A stretch of 64,000 bases of DNA from Psilocybe azurescens (GCA_023853785.1 JAJIRX010000983.1:186001-250000), one strand, 5' to 3'; shown: positions 49,478 through 61,469, counted from the stretch's first letter. Made by a program: numbers and translations. Notes: generated from the sequence alone by a model not told the origin.

Positions 49478-50641
49478 TCACGCACGTGTCTGCGAAGGAA
49501 TTGTTGGGTCAATAACATTCACCATATTGAATGTGAGAGGAAGGGTAGGGGGATTGATAGTTGGTATGCCGTTTTCGGGGAAAATGCCAAACCTCGTCTT
49601 TCTGAAAACATAACACGCCATAATGTTCATGAGCATGATGTTGGGCATCAGAAATGTGGTGTTAACTCCGGCGCTTGTCGTGAAAAGCATGACAATGGCT
49701 AGGAGACCAGTAGATATAGTTGTTCTAAGAAGAATCATCATAAGCAACGAACCTCTTCTCGGAGGATATATTATATTAAACCCGGAAAAGCTTACAGATA
49801 GTAGATTTGCCCATCCTGCAACAGTGCTCTTGAGAAAGCGGGCATGTAATCCCCAAAGACCATTGCCCGAACACCATTCTTGACGTTGGAATGTTGTATT
49901 GAATTGGTGGTCAGTCTCCAGGATATTGCTAGAAAGACCAAGGTGTCGTGCACGAGAGGCATGACAAAGTCGAGTGCGATGTGATGAGAGATGCTCCGAG
50001 TAGCGCAGTAGGTCAGAGACCCATTCTCATTTGACTCGAGGAGTGCGTCTAGTCCTTGCATCGTTGCCATGAAGCTTGCTACGACAGCGAGCCACATGAA
50101 CCCGAAAAACGATGCGATGTATTTGTTCCCCTCGTAGATTGCCCTCACGCGGAAGACGAAAAGGAGGGAGGTGGTGGAAATGGAAATGGTCATCAAGATG
50201 TGCACTGCGAGCAAAAACTGGTTGCATGCCTTAATGGGTGCTGCTGAAGAAATTAAATAATCCGGTTCAGTGGAACGCACAAAACCTCAAGTAATGGAGA
50301 TAAAATTTACTGGTGGTGATAGTGGCTACCAGAATGAACGCCAGTGTTGATAATCTGCGTGATGTCAGAAGAAATACAAGCAAAAACCTGCTATTTGCCG
50401 ACCTTGCAACCATGTACACCACCGTCGTGAGCTTGATGCGATACCTGAAGAGTAATGTGTACTCGTTCTTCAGGTTGCTTAGGATATCCCAAATAATAAT
50501 CTATTGACCAATTAATATCTTTGCAGAAGAGCGATCTAAGACGCTCACGGCACTGCATCCAGCTTGGATATACCTCAAGACAAATGACTCGAAAGATAGA
50601 CCCCCGAATGCGCGCGGAGCTACTGTAGTGTCTGTCATCAT
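49478..50641 (-). CDS. DUF6533-type integral membrane protein, copy C
   Basis: The exon plan is that of copy A. The first exon starts at the ATG at 50641 (or 50638) and reads TDTTVAPRAFGGLSFESFVL. The second has IIWDILSNLKNEYTLLFRY. A long exon carries FLLAVHILMTISISTTSLLF, VHDTLVFLAISWRL and ALLQDGQIYYL. The last exon ends at 49478 with a longer tail than copy A (FNMVNVIDPTIPSQTRA) because the stop of A is replaced. All splice sites appear intact and the frame is open, so it probably makes a protein. Function is unknown. It is convergent with the complete carrier gene, at about 0.9 kb distance. Confidence 0.85.
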
Positions 50642-52530
50642 CAAAGAAGATGCAGAGTCTGGCAATGGGAAGCGAGCAAGGTCAATGAAGAGAGCTGACT
50701 TATATACTTACCGTGACTGCTCGTCCGCCATGATATACCAAGCCCGTTTGATCAGGACTGATAGCACATCAGCGCGGTTTGAATCCCCGGGCCTTCGATA
50801 GTGATCCATTAATGATTGCCTGATCTGCCCTAGCGTTATGAATCTAGATCTAAATATAACGCAGGAAATGGAACCTCGGGGTTTCAGCACTGGACAGAAC
50901 GGCGCTATCTCGGTAGGCGCTGGTACCAAGTAAGTGGGTGAATTCACACGCTTCTTCCTTCATTCCGGTCAAGTCTAGAGAACTCTGGAGAATTCACAGG
51001 AGCATCAAAGGACTAGTGCATCAAAAGCAACATGTGTCAACCTTTGGACAACGCTTCCATGTATCATTCTAAAGACAACGTCGAGCAACTTTTTCAATAT
51101 AAGCTAAAGTGGTGTAATATACAAGTTCTCGCATTGTAGGCTTATTTTCGTGTTGCCTGAATTTCAACGGCCACGGACCATGGTGACAAATGCCGTGACT
51201 AAATCGTCGATTAGCCCCTTTCACAACTTTGCTATCGCCACAGCTATTACGTCTTGCAATCGTAGGTGGCCATTCATTGCCGGAGAAAGTAGAGAAAGTC
51301 GAGGTGAATAAAACTTATACGTGGCGTGGCTATATTCTTAGATGGCCTAAAGGATGATGAGGAGAAAACCAGATGAGGGCCATTTAGTAAATCCCCTGTT
51401 GCCAGCTTTCCTCGAAACGAACAGTTGTAGCAATCGGTCCATTTCTAGGCAACATAAGCTATGGCTTTCGAGATGTCGCCTCAGTGCTTGGAAGCCGTTG
51501 GCGGCTTGCATAGACATATGGATTCCTGAAAGGGGAGATATCGTGCCATTTAAAGAATCCGTTGTTGACCGTCCGATGATGGAGCCTTCACCTTGTGTAG
51601 ATTTGCTCGCATTAATTTTAGGTTGTGGTGACATCCACCTTAATGACAAATCTCGGACAGAGTTAAACGTATGTATTTTTAAGTCTAGTACGGTTAATAC
51701 AACCGAGAAGGTTTTAACACCGCATGCGTGTGGAACGGAATTCGGTCTCGGCGCTAGATGAGACTGCCAAGGTATCTGTGCGGAATGTAGTATTAGGCGC
51801 TGGTACGCCGTGTGAGTGGCTTTACTGTCTCTTGAAGTTCTTCGTCACCCGACATATTTCGACCATTTTCTTCTCAAATGTAGAGCGCAGGGTAAGCGTA
51901 TCCCTAGTTCGCCTTCATCTTGAGTTTAATGACAACTCCGAGGGATAAAGTGTTGTTCCTAAAACAGGCAGGTCCATATACAAGTTCTCGCTTTGTACGT
52001 AATTTGTGGATTGGTCTTCTGACTGGATGCCGACATCCTAACTTGTCGGCTCGCCTTGTTGAATCAAACTTCTGGCAGATATACCACAGGCTTTGTCCCT
52101 TTCTATTAGTATCCGGAAGTATTTCAGTTGACAAACTCTACAGCTTAGTAACTCATCAACTCACTACAAAAATTCGACAAGCCAGCTTGACAAAGCGACT
52201 GACAACTAAATCAGCGGTTATTTTCGTTATTTTCGTGCCAGACTGTATCTATCCATCCGATCGACATTCACACAGGTTGTGCTCGCATTTTTTCTTTGCC
52301 AATATATTGCAAAATTATCTTACGACTCTGCAAAAAGCCTGAATGTGGCGGGTGTTGTGCCATTTAAAGAACCCAGTGCTGAGCGACCGATGCTGGTAGA
52401 CTGTAAGAATTTTACGCACGAGTTGCAGTCGCAATCAACAGTCTGCTAGCAGGGGTGGGCCAATTGATGAATGAATGGAATGTGAAGTGAATGATGATGA
52501 CAAGCGCCAATTTATTTTTTGATTATGTAT
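50642..52530. repeat. Duplicated flank modules between tandem units
   Basis: This contains the shared upstream segment (51120-51310), a segment with an open frame including ACIDIWIPERGDIVPFKESV (51354-51668, also at 33120-33295 inverted) and module M copy 2 (51890-52400). Compared with the left arm, the truncated DUF6533 gene expected between the last two modules is missing; the join is near 51668. No gene is supported here. Confidence 0.7.
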
Positions 52531-53719
52531 TCCTTTTTGCAAAATTCTATAGAGATCATGATGATGCGCTTACAGGGAGACTTTGCGAAAGCGTCGGAGA
52601 AAAGGTTCAATTATAAGCATTGTTTTAATGAGCTTTTTAGGGTGAGTTTATTTTTGGTTTTGGTTTTGGTTTTGTTTCCTTTCTTTTTGTTGCCTGGGCT
52701 TTCGCTTTCATATGGTCCTGCCGTCAACCGCCGTCGTTATATGTTCTTTTTATGTTTTTTTTTTTTTTTTTTGTTTTTTTGTTTTCGAGCGCGTTAGACC
52801 CGGACGGATAGGGATGGGATTGTGTAGATGCATTAGTGCTACACCGGGAGCGGGCGAGCATATCACTTTTTGAACTCTGTGTGATATTCAGGGGTTAGGG
52901 GCGGCCTGACGGGGGTTGACATCCTTTCGATGACGTAGACGATCCCGATCGTGATGATGATCAGGTGGTGGGCGATTGTTTTGATGGCACTGTTTAGTGC
53001 TCGTGTTCGTGGTTCAGTCTTGTGGTTCCCTTTTCTTCTTCTTTTTGATCTTCACCTGGGTTTCTTTGTCTATTTTTTGGTTTCGGTTTCGGTGTCCGTG
53101 TATGCGCGGTTTGTCCAAGTTCTGACAATATCGTTTTTGCATTCCAGATGGTCAGGGAAGAAGGCGTGTCGTCCCTCGGACGCGATGTCATTCCGAACGT
53201 CTTCCGTGCGGTGTTGATGAATCCCAGTCAGCTTGCTTCGTAAGTTCCTTTCTTTCTTTCTCCCCTTCGACTTGTCTCGGAGGAACATGCGATTAACGCT
53301 AACGAACATGATCTCCTTGTGAACTTAAGCTTTTATAGATACGATTTCTTCAAGGCGGAGCTGTTGAAGACCAAGTATTTGGTGATTAGGGAACGGTGGC
53401 TACTGCTGTGTGTTCACCTGCGGACGTGCTCAAGAGTCGAATCATGAACGCCTCTGGGCCGGGATCTAACGTGCGTATCCTCTCTTCCTTTTTCTCTCGC
53501 TACCTAATTCATTTCATCAACTCGCATCTATCTATACTATACTCCACAATAGGCGTCATCCACGCGTCGATGAAGGCCGAAGGCGCAATGTTCATGTTCA
53601 AGGGGTGGTTGCCCGCATGGACGCGTCTGCAGCCGTCAACGATCCTCATCTTCTTGACGCTCGAGCAGCTGAAGAATGGTGTAGATTGGTCGCGGGCGAA
53701 GGGGTTTACTTACCTGTGA
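52531..53719 (+). pseudogene. Truncated dicarboxylate-carrier copy (right arm)
   Basis: It begins in the end of intron 4 and continues from exon 5 (52553) to a TGA at 53717-53719. Exons 1-4 are missing. It has the same deletion of about 100 bp across exon 7 and intron 7 as the left-arm copy. Coding parts otherwise match the complete gene closely (MMRLQGDFAKASEKRFNYKH, then the end WSRAKGFTYL), so duplication was recent. Confidence 0.9.
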
Positions 53720-53870
53720 AGGTGTGAAGTTGCGCGAGTCGCAGAAGGAGAAACTGCGGTTTGTAATAGAAGGAACGGAGGGAAGAAGAAAAAGAAAGCC
53801 TGGGTTGATGATGTTGAATTCTCCGATTGATTGTTGATGATTTATTGATGATGTTGTGCTGTACATATTG

Positions 53871-53893
53871 CTGCTGCTGCTGCTGCTGCTGCT
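53871..53893. repeat. CTG trinucleotide microsatellite
   Basis: About eight CTG units in the 3' flank of the truncated carrier copy. It is expanded relative to the complete gene. Confidence 0.8.
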
Positions 53894-54333
53894 ACTCGGG
53901 TGCAGAGATCGGATGGCTTTCTACTTTCACACTCTCCATACCCTCCGAGTCGCTATCGCCATCCTCCCCGAGTCAAATCCCCTCATAAATTTCCTTCTCG
54001 CGACGCCAAAAACCGATCGTCCATTTCGAGTCGATGCTATGTCGAGCTTTTCGCCTTGTATACCTCTCTTTTGTACATACAGGCACTTGCTCGTATCCTT
54101 TCCTTCTTGTGTTTAAATTGCTTTGCTCTGTAGAATTAGTTATACATACACAAGTGTTTTCTTTTCTTTCTTTGCATTTTTCATGAACAATAAATTTGTT
54201 GGTTTTTTTGTGGAATCTGGATGCGGGTCTATTGAAAGATAACAACGATTTTGAACTGAGGAAAGAAAATGAAAGAAAACGGATGGAACAGACATGCGGC
54301 ACTGGTCTGCAATCATTTCGGAGCTAGTCACAT

Positions 54334-54437
54334 GGCCGTGTGGCGAAATGGCATCGCGTCTGACTACGATTAGTACGCGAACTTCTGATTGCGTGACTGT
54401 CATCAGGAGATTGTAGGTTCGAGACCTACCTCGGTCA
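54334..54437 (+). tRNA. tRNA-Arg(ACG) with intron
   Basis: Acceptor arm GGCCGTG pairs with CTCGGTC (54430-54436) with one T-T mismatch and one G-T pair, and is followed by an A discriminator base. The D arm is GCG/CGC. The anticodon arm is TCTGA/TCAGG with anticodon ACG at 54366-54368. An intron of about 32 nt (54370-54401) follows position 37, the usual site. The T arm GTAGG/CCTAC is perfect with loop TTCGAGA, so the B box (GGTTCGAGACC) is good. The T-T mismatch leaves some doubt that it is fully active. Confidence 0.8.
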
Positions 54438-54444
54438 TCTTTGA

Positions 54445-54449
54445 TTTTT
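54445..54449 (+). terminator. RNA polymerase III terminator (T5)
   Basis: A run of five T lies 8 nt after the tRNA 3' end. Confidence 0.55.
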
Positions 54450-54609
54450 ACTCATTAAAACGAGAGTTCGAACCTCGAGTACTTTCAAGCTGTTTTTTCT
54501 CTCCGTAATAGTACAATGTAGTCAGGGAGGTATTATGTAAGGAGTCGAGGTTGTTCGAATATCGAATGCGAGAGGAAGGGTAGGGAGATTGATAGTTGAT
54601 ATGCCGTTT

Positions 54610-55687
54610 TCAGCGAAAATACCAAACCTCGTCTTTCTGAAAACATAACATGCCATAATGTTCATGAGCATGATGTTGGGCACTAGAAATGTAGTTTTGT
54701 ATAACTTCGACGCCTGTCATGAAAAGCATGACGAAGGCTAGGAGACCAGTAGAAATAGTTGTTCTAAGAAGAATCATCGTAAGCATTGAACCTCTTCTCG
54801 GAGGATATATTATATCAAACTCGGAAAAACTTACAGATAGTACATTTGCCCATCCTGCAACAGTGCTCTTGAGAAAGCCGGCATGTAATCCCCAAAGACC
54901 ATTGCCCGAACACCGTTCTTGACGTTTGAATGTTGTATCGAATTAGTGGTCAGTCTCCAAGATATTGCTAGAAAGACCAAGGTATCGTGCACGAGAGGCA
55001 TGACAAAGTCAAGTGCGATGTAGCGAGAGATGCTCCGAGTAGCGCAGTAGGTCAGAGACCCATACTCATTTGACTCGAGGTGTGCTTCGAGTCCTTGCAT
55101 CGTTACGATGAAGCTTGCTACGACAGCGAGCCACATGAGCCCGAAAAACGATGCGATATATTTGTTCCCCTCGTAGATTGCCCTCACGCGGAAGACGAAA
55201 AGGAGGGAGGTGGTGGATATGGAAATGGTCATCAAAATGTGCACTGCGAGCACAAACTGATTGCATGCCTTGATGGGTGCTGCTGAAGAAATTAAATAAT
55301 CCGGTTCAGTGGAGCGCACAAAACCTCAAGTAATGGAGATAAAAATTTACTGCTGAAGATAGTGGCTACCAGAATGAACGCCAGCGTTGATAATCTACGT
55401 GATGTCAGAAGAGATCCAAGCAAAAACGGCCATTTGCGAATGCCGACCTTGCAACCATGTACACCACCGTCGTGACCTTGATACGATACCTGAAGAGTAA
55501 TGCGTACTCGTTCTTTACGTTGCTTAGGATATCCCAACTGATAACCTATTGACCAATTAATAGCTTTTGCAGAAGAGCGATCTAAGATGCTCACAGCACT
55601 ACACCCAGCTAGGATATACTTCAAGACCAACGACTCGAAAGACAGATCTCCGAGTGCGCGCGGAGCTGCTGTAGTGTCTATCCTCAT
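54610..55687 (-). pseudogene. DUF6533-type gene, copy D, frameshifted near the end
   Basis: The first exons match copies A and C (start at 55687, MRIDTTAAPRALGDLSFESL; long exon with SISTTSLLFVF and ALLQDGQMYYL). In the last exon, after LLAFVMLFMTGVEV, four extra bases shift the frame relative to A and C. The conserved NIMLMNIMACYVF end is lost, and translation stops at 54610-54612 after a new tail (EVWYFR). The first six or so membrane segments are kept, so a shortened protein is possible, but loss of function is the simpler reading. Confidence 0.7.
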
Positions 55688-56775
55688 CTCCCCAAAGAAG
55701 ATGTAGAGTCTGGCAATGGGAGAGCGAGCAAGATCAATGAGGGAGCTGACTTATATACTGCCCGTCCGCCATGACATACCAAGTTATTACCAACCCCATT
55801 TGATCAGGACTGACAGCACATCAGCGCGGTTTGAATCCTTGAGCCTTCAATAGATCCATCAATGATTGCCCGAATCTGCCTAGCGTTATGAATCTAGATC
55901 TAAATATATAATCAATAGAGCTGAGGAAGGTGCGCGGGAAATGGAAACGCGGGATTGTAACACTGGATAGAAAGGCGCTATCTTGGTAGGCGCTGGTACC
56001 ACGTGAGTGAGTGAGTTTACAGACTTCTTCATTCCGGTCAAGTCTAGAGAAACTGTGGAGCATTTGCAGGTGCATCAAAGGACAAGTGCATCAAAAGCAA
56101 CATATGTCCACCTTTGAATAACGTTTCTACGTATCATTCTAAAGACAACGTCAAGTAATTTTTTCGATCTAAACCAATTTGGTGTAATATACAAGATCTC
56201 GCATTGTAGGGTTATTTTCGTGTTACCCGAACTTCAACGGCCACGGACCATGGTGACAAACGCTGCGACTAAACCGTTGATTAATCCCTTTCAAAACTTC
56301 TCTATCGCTACAGCCATTACGTCTCGCAATCGTAAGTGGCCAATCATCGCCCGAGAAAGTCGAGAAAGTCAAAGTGAATCAAACCTATACATAGCCATGG
56401 ATAGCTATATTCTTAGACAGCCTTGAGTTTTGAATGGAGTAACGCAAGATATATTAAAGGATGATAAGGAAACCAGATGAGGGCCATTTAGTAAATCCCC
56501 CCGTTGGCGGCTTTCCTCGAAACGATCAGTTGTACAATCAATTCATTTCTAAGCAACATAATCTATGACTTTTGTGATGATTGCTTAGTGTTTGGATGCC
56601 GTTGGCGGCTTTAAATGCCTGAACGGGGAGATACTGTGACATTTAAAGAACCGAACCCGTTGTTGACCGTCCGATGATGAAGCCTTCACCTTACGTAGGT
56701 TTGTTCGCATTAATTTTGGCTTAATGACAAATCTCGAAGAGTCTTAAGCCACGTAATTGGTTAGCAGCACATGTA

Positions 56776-57733
56776 TCAGTAATCAAACTCAAGGGGATCG
56801 GGGATCGGCTCTTCAATATAAAACATCCACCGTTTTGGAAAATTTCGTGTGTTTATGAAGTCAATATGGAAAACACAACTGGAATCATATAATGGAACGA
56901 TGGGATTAGGGGCCATGTATATGTGCTTGAGGATCAAAGGTGAGAGGAAGGGTTTGAGTGACATCGAAACGTTTTCAGGAAAAATACCAAACTTGGTCTT
57001 TCTAAAAATATGACAGGGTATAATATTCATGAGCATGATATTTGACAGCAGAAATGTTGCCTTAAATGTAGATTGGATACTTGTGATGAAGAGGATAACC
57101 AGGACCAGAAGACCAGTCGAAATAGTGGTGCTAGAAATAAGTCTCTTAAGCATGATTCAAAGATATGACTCACCTGGGGGTCAGAAAAGCTTACAGGTAG
57201 TAGAGTTGTCCTCCCTGCAATAGTGCTCTCGAGAAAGTAGGCATGTAGTCACCAAAGACCATGGCTCGAACACCATGCTGGAGATTTGATTGGTGGATTG
57301 ATTTTTTTGCTAGTATCCAGGATATCGCAAGAAAGAGGTCCCATTTAATGATGCACACAAAATACTTTATGATGTGAAGGAGATGGAAATTTATTGTCGA
57401 ATATAGTGACCACAAGAACATATTCCAGTGTCGATGACCTGCATTGCTTCAGAAAGTATGCTCGTAGGACGATGATACTCTACTGCCCACTTCGAAAATA
57501 TGTACACAAGCGTCGGGGTCTTGATTCGATATTTGAAGATCAATGTATAATCGTTCTTCAGATTGCTCAGGGTGTCCCAAATGATGGTCTATTAACCGAT
57601 TAATATATCAGGACACAAAGGGTAAAAATTTTACGCTCACATAAATGCATCCAACCATCATATACCTTGTGAGTAAAGTGTGAGAGCCCAGATCTGAGAG
57701 AATACGTGGCAGAGATCCTGCAGTGTTGGTCAT
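56776..57733 (-). pseudogene. Truncated DUF6533-type gene, copy E
   Basis: Counterpart of copy B on the right arm. Exon 1 starts at 57733 and includes SHTLLTRYMMVGCIY. The piece LFLAISWILAKKSIHQSN leads to DYMPTFSRALLQGGQLYYL. The last exon (TTISTGLLVLVILFITS, then NIMLMNIIPCHIFRKTKFG) runs to a stop at 56776 with a long tail. The central membrane segments are absent, as in copy B. The last exon is open and well kept, so loss was recent or the remnant still has a role. Confidence 0.7.
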
Positions 57734-57889
57734 TTATTAAAACAAACTGTAGCATATGAAAAGATGAGGGCAATGAAGACCGGCAAGGTGGAAGTGGCTT
57801 TACATTTTGCGTCTGTATAACAACTAAGGCCGCTCATTAGGGAATTAAGTTAAGGATAGTGTATTGTGAATCTTAAACCTTTCAATCAA

Positions 57890-58700
57890 TCAAATTTGCC
57901 AAATCTATGACAGTAAATAAACTGTGTATTTATAAGTCTAATATGGTTAATACGACCGAGAAGGTTTGAACGCTGCATATGCGCGGAAGGGAATTCAGTC
58001 TCAGCGCTAGGTGAGACTGCAAAGGTATCTGTGCGGAGCGTAGCATTAGGCGCTGGTAGCCGTGTGAATGGGTTTACTGACGTCTTGAAGTTCTTCGTCA
58101 CCCCTTGTTCTGATGTTGAGTCAGGATATATTTCGACCATTTTTCCCCAAGTGTAGAGCGCAGGGTAAGCGTATCCCTAGTTCGCCTTCATCTTGAGTTT
58201 AATGACAACTTCGAGGGACAAAGTGTTGTTCCTAAAACAGGCAGGTCCATATACAAGTTCTCGCCTTGTACGTAATTTGTAGATTGGTCTTCTAACTGGA
58301 TGCCGACATCCTAACTTGTTGGCTCACCTTGCTGAACCAAACTTCTGGCAGATATACCACAGGATTTGTCCCTTTCTATTACTATCTGGAAGTATTACGG
58401 TTGACAAACTCTACAGCTTCGTAACTCATTAACTCACTACAAAACTTGACAACAAGCCAGCCTGACAAAGCGATTGGTGACCAAATAGGCATTGGTTATT
58501 CTCTTGCCAGACTGTGTCTATCCATCCGATCGACGTTCACACAGGCTGTGCTCGCATTTTTACTTCGCCAATCTATGGCAAATTTATTTTACGACTCTGC
58601 AAAAAGGGGTAACATGAACAACACTTACCTTGAAAAACGGCGCATGACATCTGCCGGTTGCAGGTTACAGGCACACAGATCAATTACAGCTTGAATGTGG
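57890..58700. repeat. Shared non-coding module M, copy 3, with an intron-like insertion
   Basis: It matches 51890-52400 and, inverted, 31240-31720. At 58607-58690 it carries 84 extra bases that the other two copies lack. The extra piece contains GTAAC near its left end and ACAG at its right end. Confidence 0.65.
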
Positions 58701-59635
58701 CGAGTGTTGTCAAGACCAATAAGTAACGTTAAATTTAACAGATATGTAGAGAGCTTGACCTTGGTAATTTTATAAAGTGCTCTAGTTTTGGGGTAGTTAT
58801 GAGGGGAAGGTGGGACTGATGATGGCAGACTGGATTCGGAAAACCGATGAGACGCGATCCCGTGCACAAAACGTGGTTGTGGGCACACTCTTAATTATTA
58901 AGTCACATTTGTCGGCCTGACTCAACATATCGAACAATGGTGGAGCCTTTACTCTCTGTGCACGGCAAATTTTGCCATATGCTGGCCGTAGTTATCCCAT
59001 TAGTCGTCGGTTAGATTCGTGGTCCAAATAGGAGGGAAGGAAAAGACATACAGCATTCAACTTTGGCTCAACTTCAAACATTGTCTGAGGACACTAGGCC
59101 CTATATACTTGGGGGCCAACCATGAATCCTCCTCAAGGTCATTCGGCTTTGGGTCACATACTGAGTCCCCTTCCCCATCGAGTACAGAGAGCTCAAGAAG
59201 CCATTGCTTCAACATCAGCTACCACCAACACCAGCTACACCAATCTCATATCAATTCACAACAGTACCAGTACCAGCTCCAGAGCCAGTACCAACTCTAG
59301 CATCAACACAACCTCTCCCTCTGGAGCCAGCCCCAGCCAAGGCCCTTTAAATATAGAGGGCACTGCACAGCTAGATATGTACCATTGTAACATATCATAT
59401 AGTAGAAAGGACAATTACAGTGTTGCATATCATATGGGTTCAGTGGTCCCTCTGAGCCAGTGAATGTTGTTTTATCCTTAAATGGAAATCTACACTGTAC
59501 CATATCATATGATTCAGTAATTACAATGAATGTGCTATGGCTGGCTGGTTGCCTGGGGTATATCGCCTGCACTGCCCCGGAGTCTGGAAATAGTTCTCCC
59601 TGCCTGACACTTTTTTGGGTCCAAATGATGTAGTA
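58701..59635. other. Left flank of the Tc1 element, with a Ser/Thr-rich frame
   Basis: A plus-strand frame at 59122-59463 (113 codons) starts MNPPQGHSALGHILSPLPHR and becomes very rich in Ser, Thr and Asn. No domain is seen; it may be transposon-derived or a by-product of CA-rich sequence. A direct repeat of CATATCATATG followed by TTCAGT occurs at about 59429 and 59503. No other gene is supported. Confidence 0.35.
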
Positions 59636-59857
59636 CAGTGACTTAAAAACTGTCCAGATGTTTTTGCAATTGAACTTAAACTGACTATAATGACATGTAA
59701 TCTTAATGAAATCATATAATTTAAAATGTACTAGAAAGCCTTGGATCACAGCTTTCAGGAAATATAACATGTATTTGTATTTGTTTGGTTCATTTATTAT
59801 TATTAAATACTTTACAAAAATAACACATCCAGACAGTTTCTTTGTGGCCTGTTGGAA
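59636..59857 (+). repeat. Left terminal inverted repeat of the Tc1 element
   Basis: About 222 bp, roughly 85-90% identical by eye to the inverted right end at 63332-63554. Confidence 0.85.
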
Positions 59858-60981
59858 TTAACACAATAAGGTTTTTGTTATTGTAAACATGCAAAAAAAT
59901 ATCAAATGAATAAAAACATGTTAGAAGTATATAACAAAGACTGAAACCTTACATTCCCCCAAGTTTATAGCCCATTATTCTGTTGAAAAGACCAAATTAA
60001 TCAGATAAAAACCATGTGATTGGGAGGTAAATGCGTAGCATACAATAATGTAAGTACTGTACTTATATACTATAAATACAATTTATACTAACTAAATTTA
60101 CTCTATAACGGAGAATTCAGTTTATATATAAAATCTACATACTTGTGGCTGCATATTCAGCGCACGGGATCACGGGAATTGTGCTGTTTGATTCCCATAT
60201 TCCAACATATTCTCTGCTACACAGTCATGCATTCTCTCTTTTAAATTATGCTCTAACATTATCTTTATGCTAGAAAATAGTGATTCTATTTGCAGAACTG
60301 ATGTCAAACTTGCTTTTTGAAGTCAACTATTTGGGTGATATGTTTTGGGATAGAGTTATTAATGAAAAAAAAATCATAAAGGCCATTTTTCTAAGCTCAC
60401 TCCTCATGACCACTGCCACCTAGTTTGACTTTTCTCCACTAGAAAGGCTGATACTTCCACACAACTCTGCTGACAGCTTCTCACTATCACTAACACATCT
60501 ATCTCCTTCTAAAGCATTCAAAAATTTCTCAAAAATGGATCTTGTAGCACAAGTCAAGGTCAAAACACCATTCCTCTCTAAGAACCATGGGAAGGCTTAC
60601 TTGAAATTTGTCCAGAAATATGAAAACCAAACAGAAAAGACTGGAAACATGTTATGTTCACAGATAAGCCCAAGATCAATTGAATTGGGTCAGTTGGAAG
60701 GCAGTAGGTGAGGAAAAGGGCTGGTTCTCCTCTCCAAACTCAGCATATAGAAAACCATCAAATTTAGAGAAGGACATATGATGATTTGGAGTTGTATAAC
60801 AACAAGTGGTATTATCTACATGTGCAGAATAGAAGGCAAGATGGATAGAGAACTCTATATAAGCATTTTAGATGACTATGTCTTCCAAACTCTGGAGTAT
60901 TACAACCTTAATCAGGATGATTTCATCTTTTAGCAAGATAATGACCTCAAGCACACATTCAAAAGGGTGTACTTTACCTCC

Positions 60982-61200
60982 ACCCATATACTCCATATGG
61001 AGTCCACCAACTCCATACAGAATGTGGTGGACTCCACATGGAGTCCACCTGGAACATATGTAAATGTTCAAAATGTCATCTTTGATAAGTGGAGTCCAGA
61101 TGGAGTCCATACAATTCCACTTGAGGCCAGATAGAGTCCACCTGGACTCCATATGGACTCTGCACGGACTCCACATGGACTCTGTATAGACTCCACATAG
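60982..61200. repeat. Left subterminal array of short palindromes
   Basis: There are many copies of CTCCATATGGAGTCCA-like and GGACTCCACATGGAGTCC-like words. Similar words fill 61940-62110. Such subterminal repeats usually serve as transposase binding sites in DNA transposons. Confidence 0.7.
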
Positions 61201-61469
61201 GTCTTAATATTCTTTATTTTTTTATTAGTATAGTCAAGGTCTAGATAGAATCTAGATGGAGCTTTTGTATATTTATTTTAAATTCATTATCTAAGTGAGT
61301 AGTAGACTTACAAGCTTATAAATAGATTTTTTGTAAGAAGTCTATATGAAGCTCTTAAAGTCTTCAAATTAAATCAAATAATTTATAGTGGTACACTAGA
61401 ATACACTTCTTTTTCTACACTCTTATGCCTCATCATCTTCTACATATATCCCAGTGCCTTTTAATATAG

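Noticed and set aside
54452..54488. Second tRNA-like T arm (GTTCGAACC) just after the tRNA-Arg
   Set aside because: No acceptor, D or anticodon arm can be built around it.
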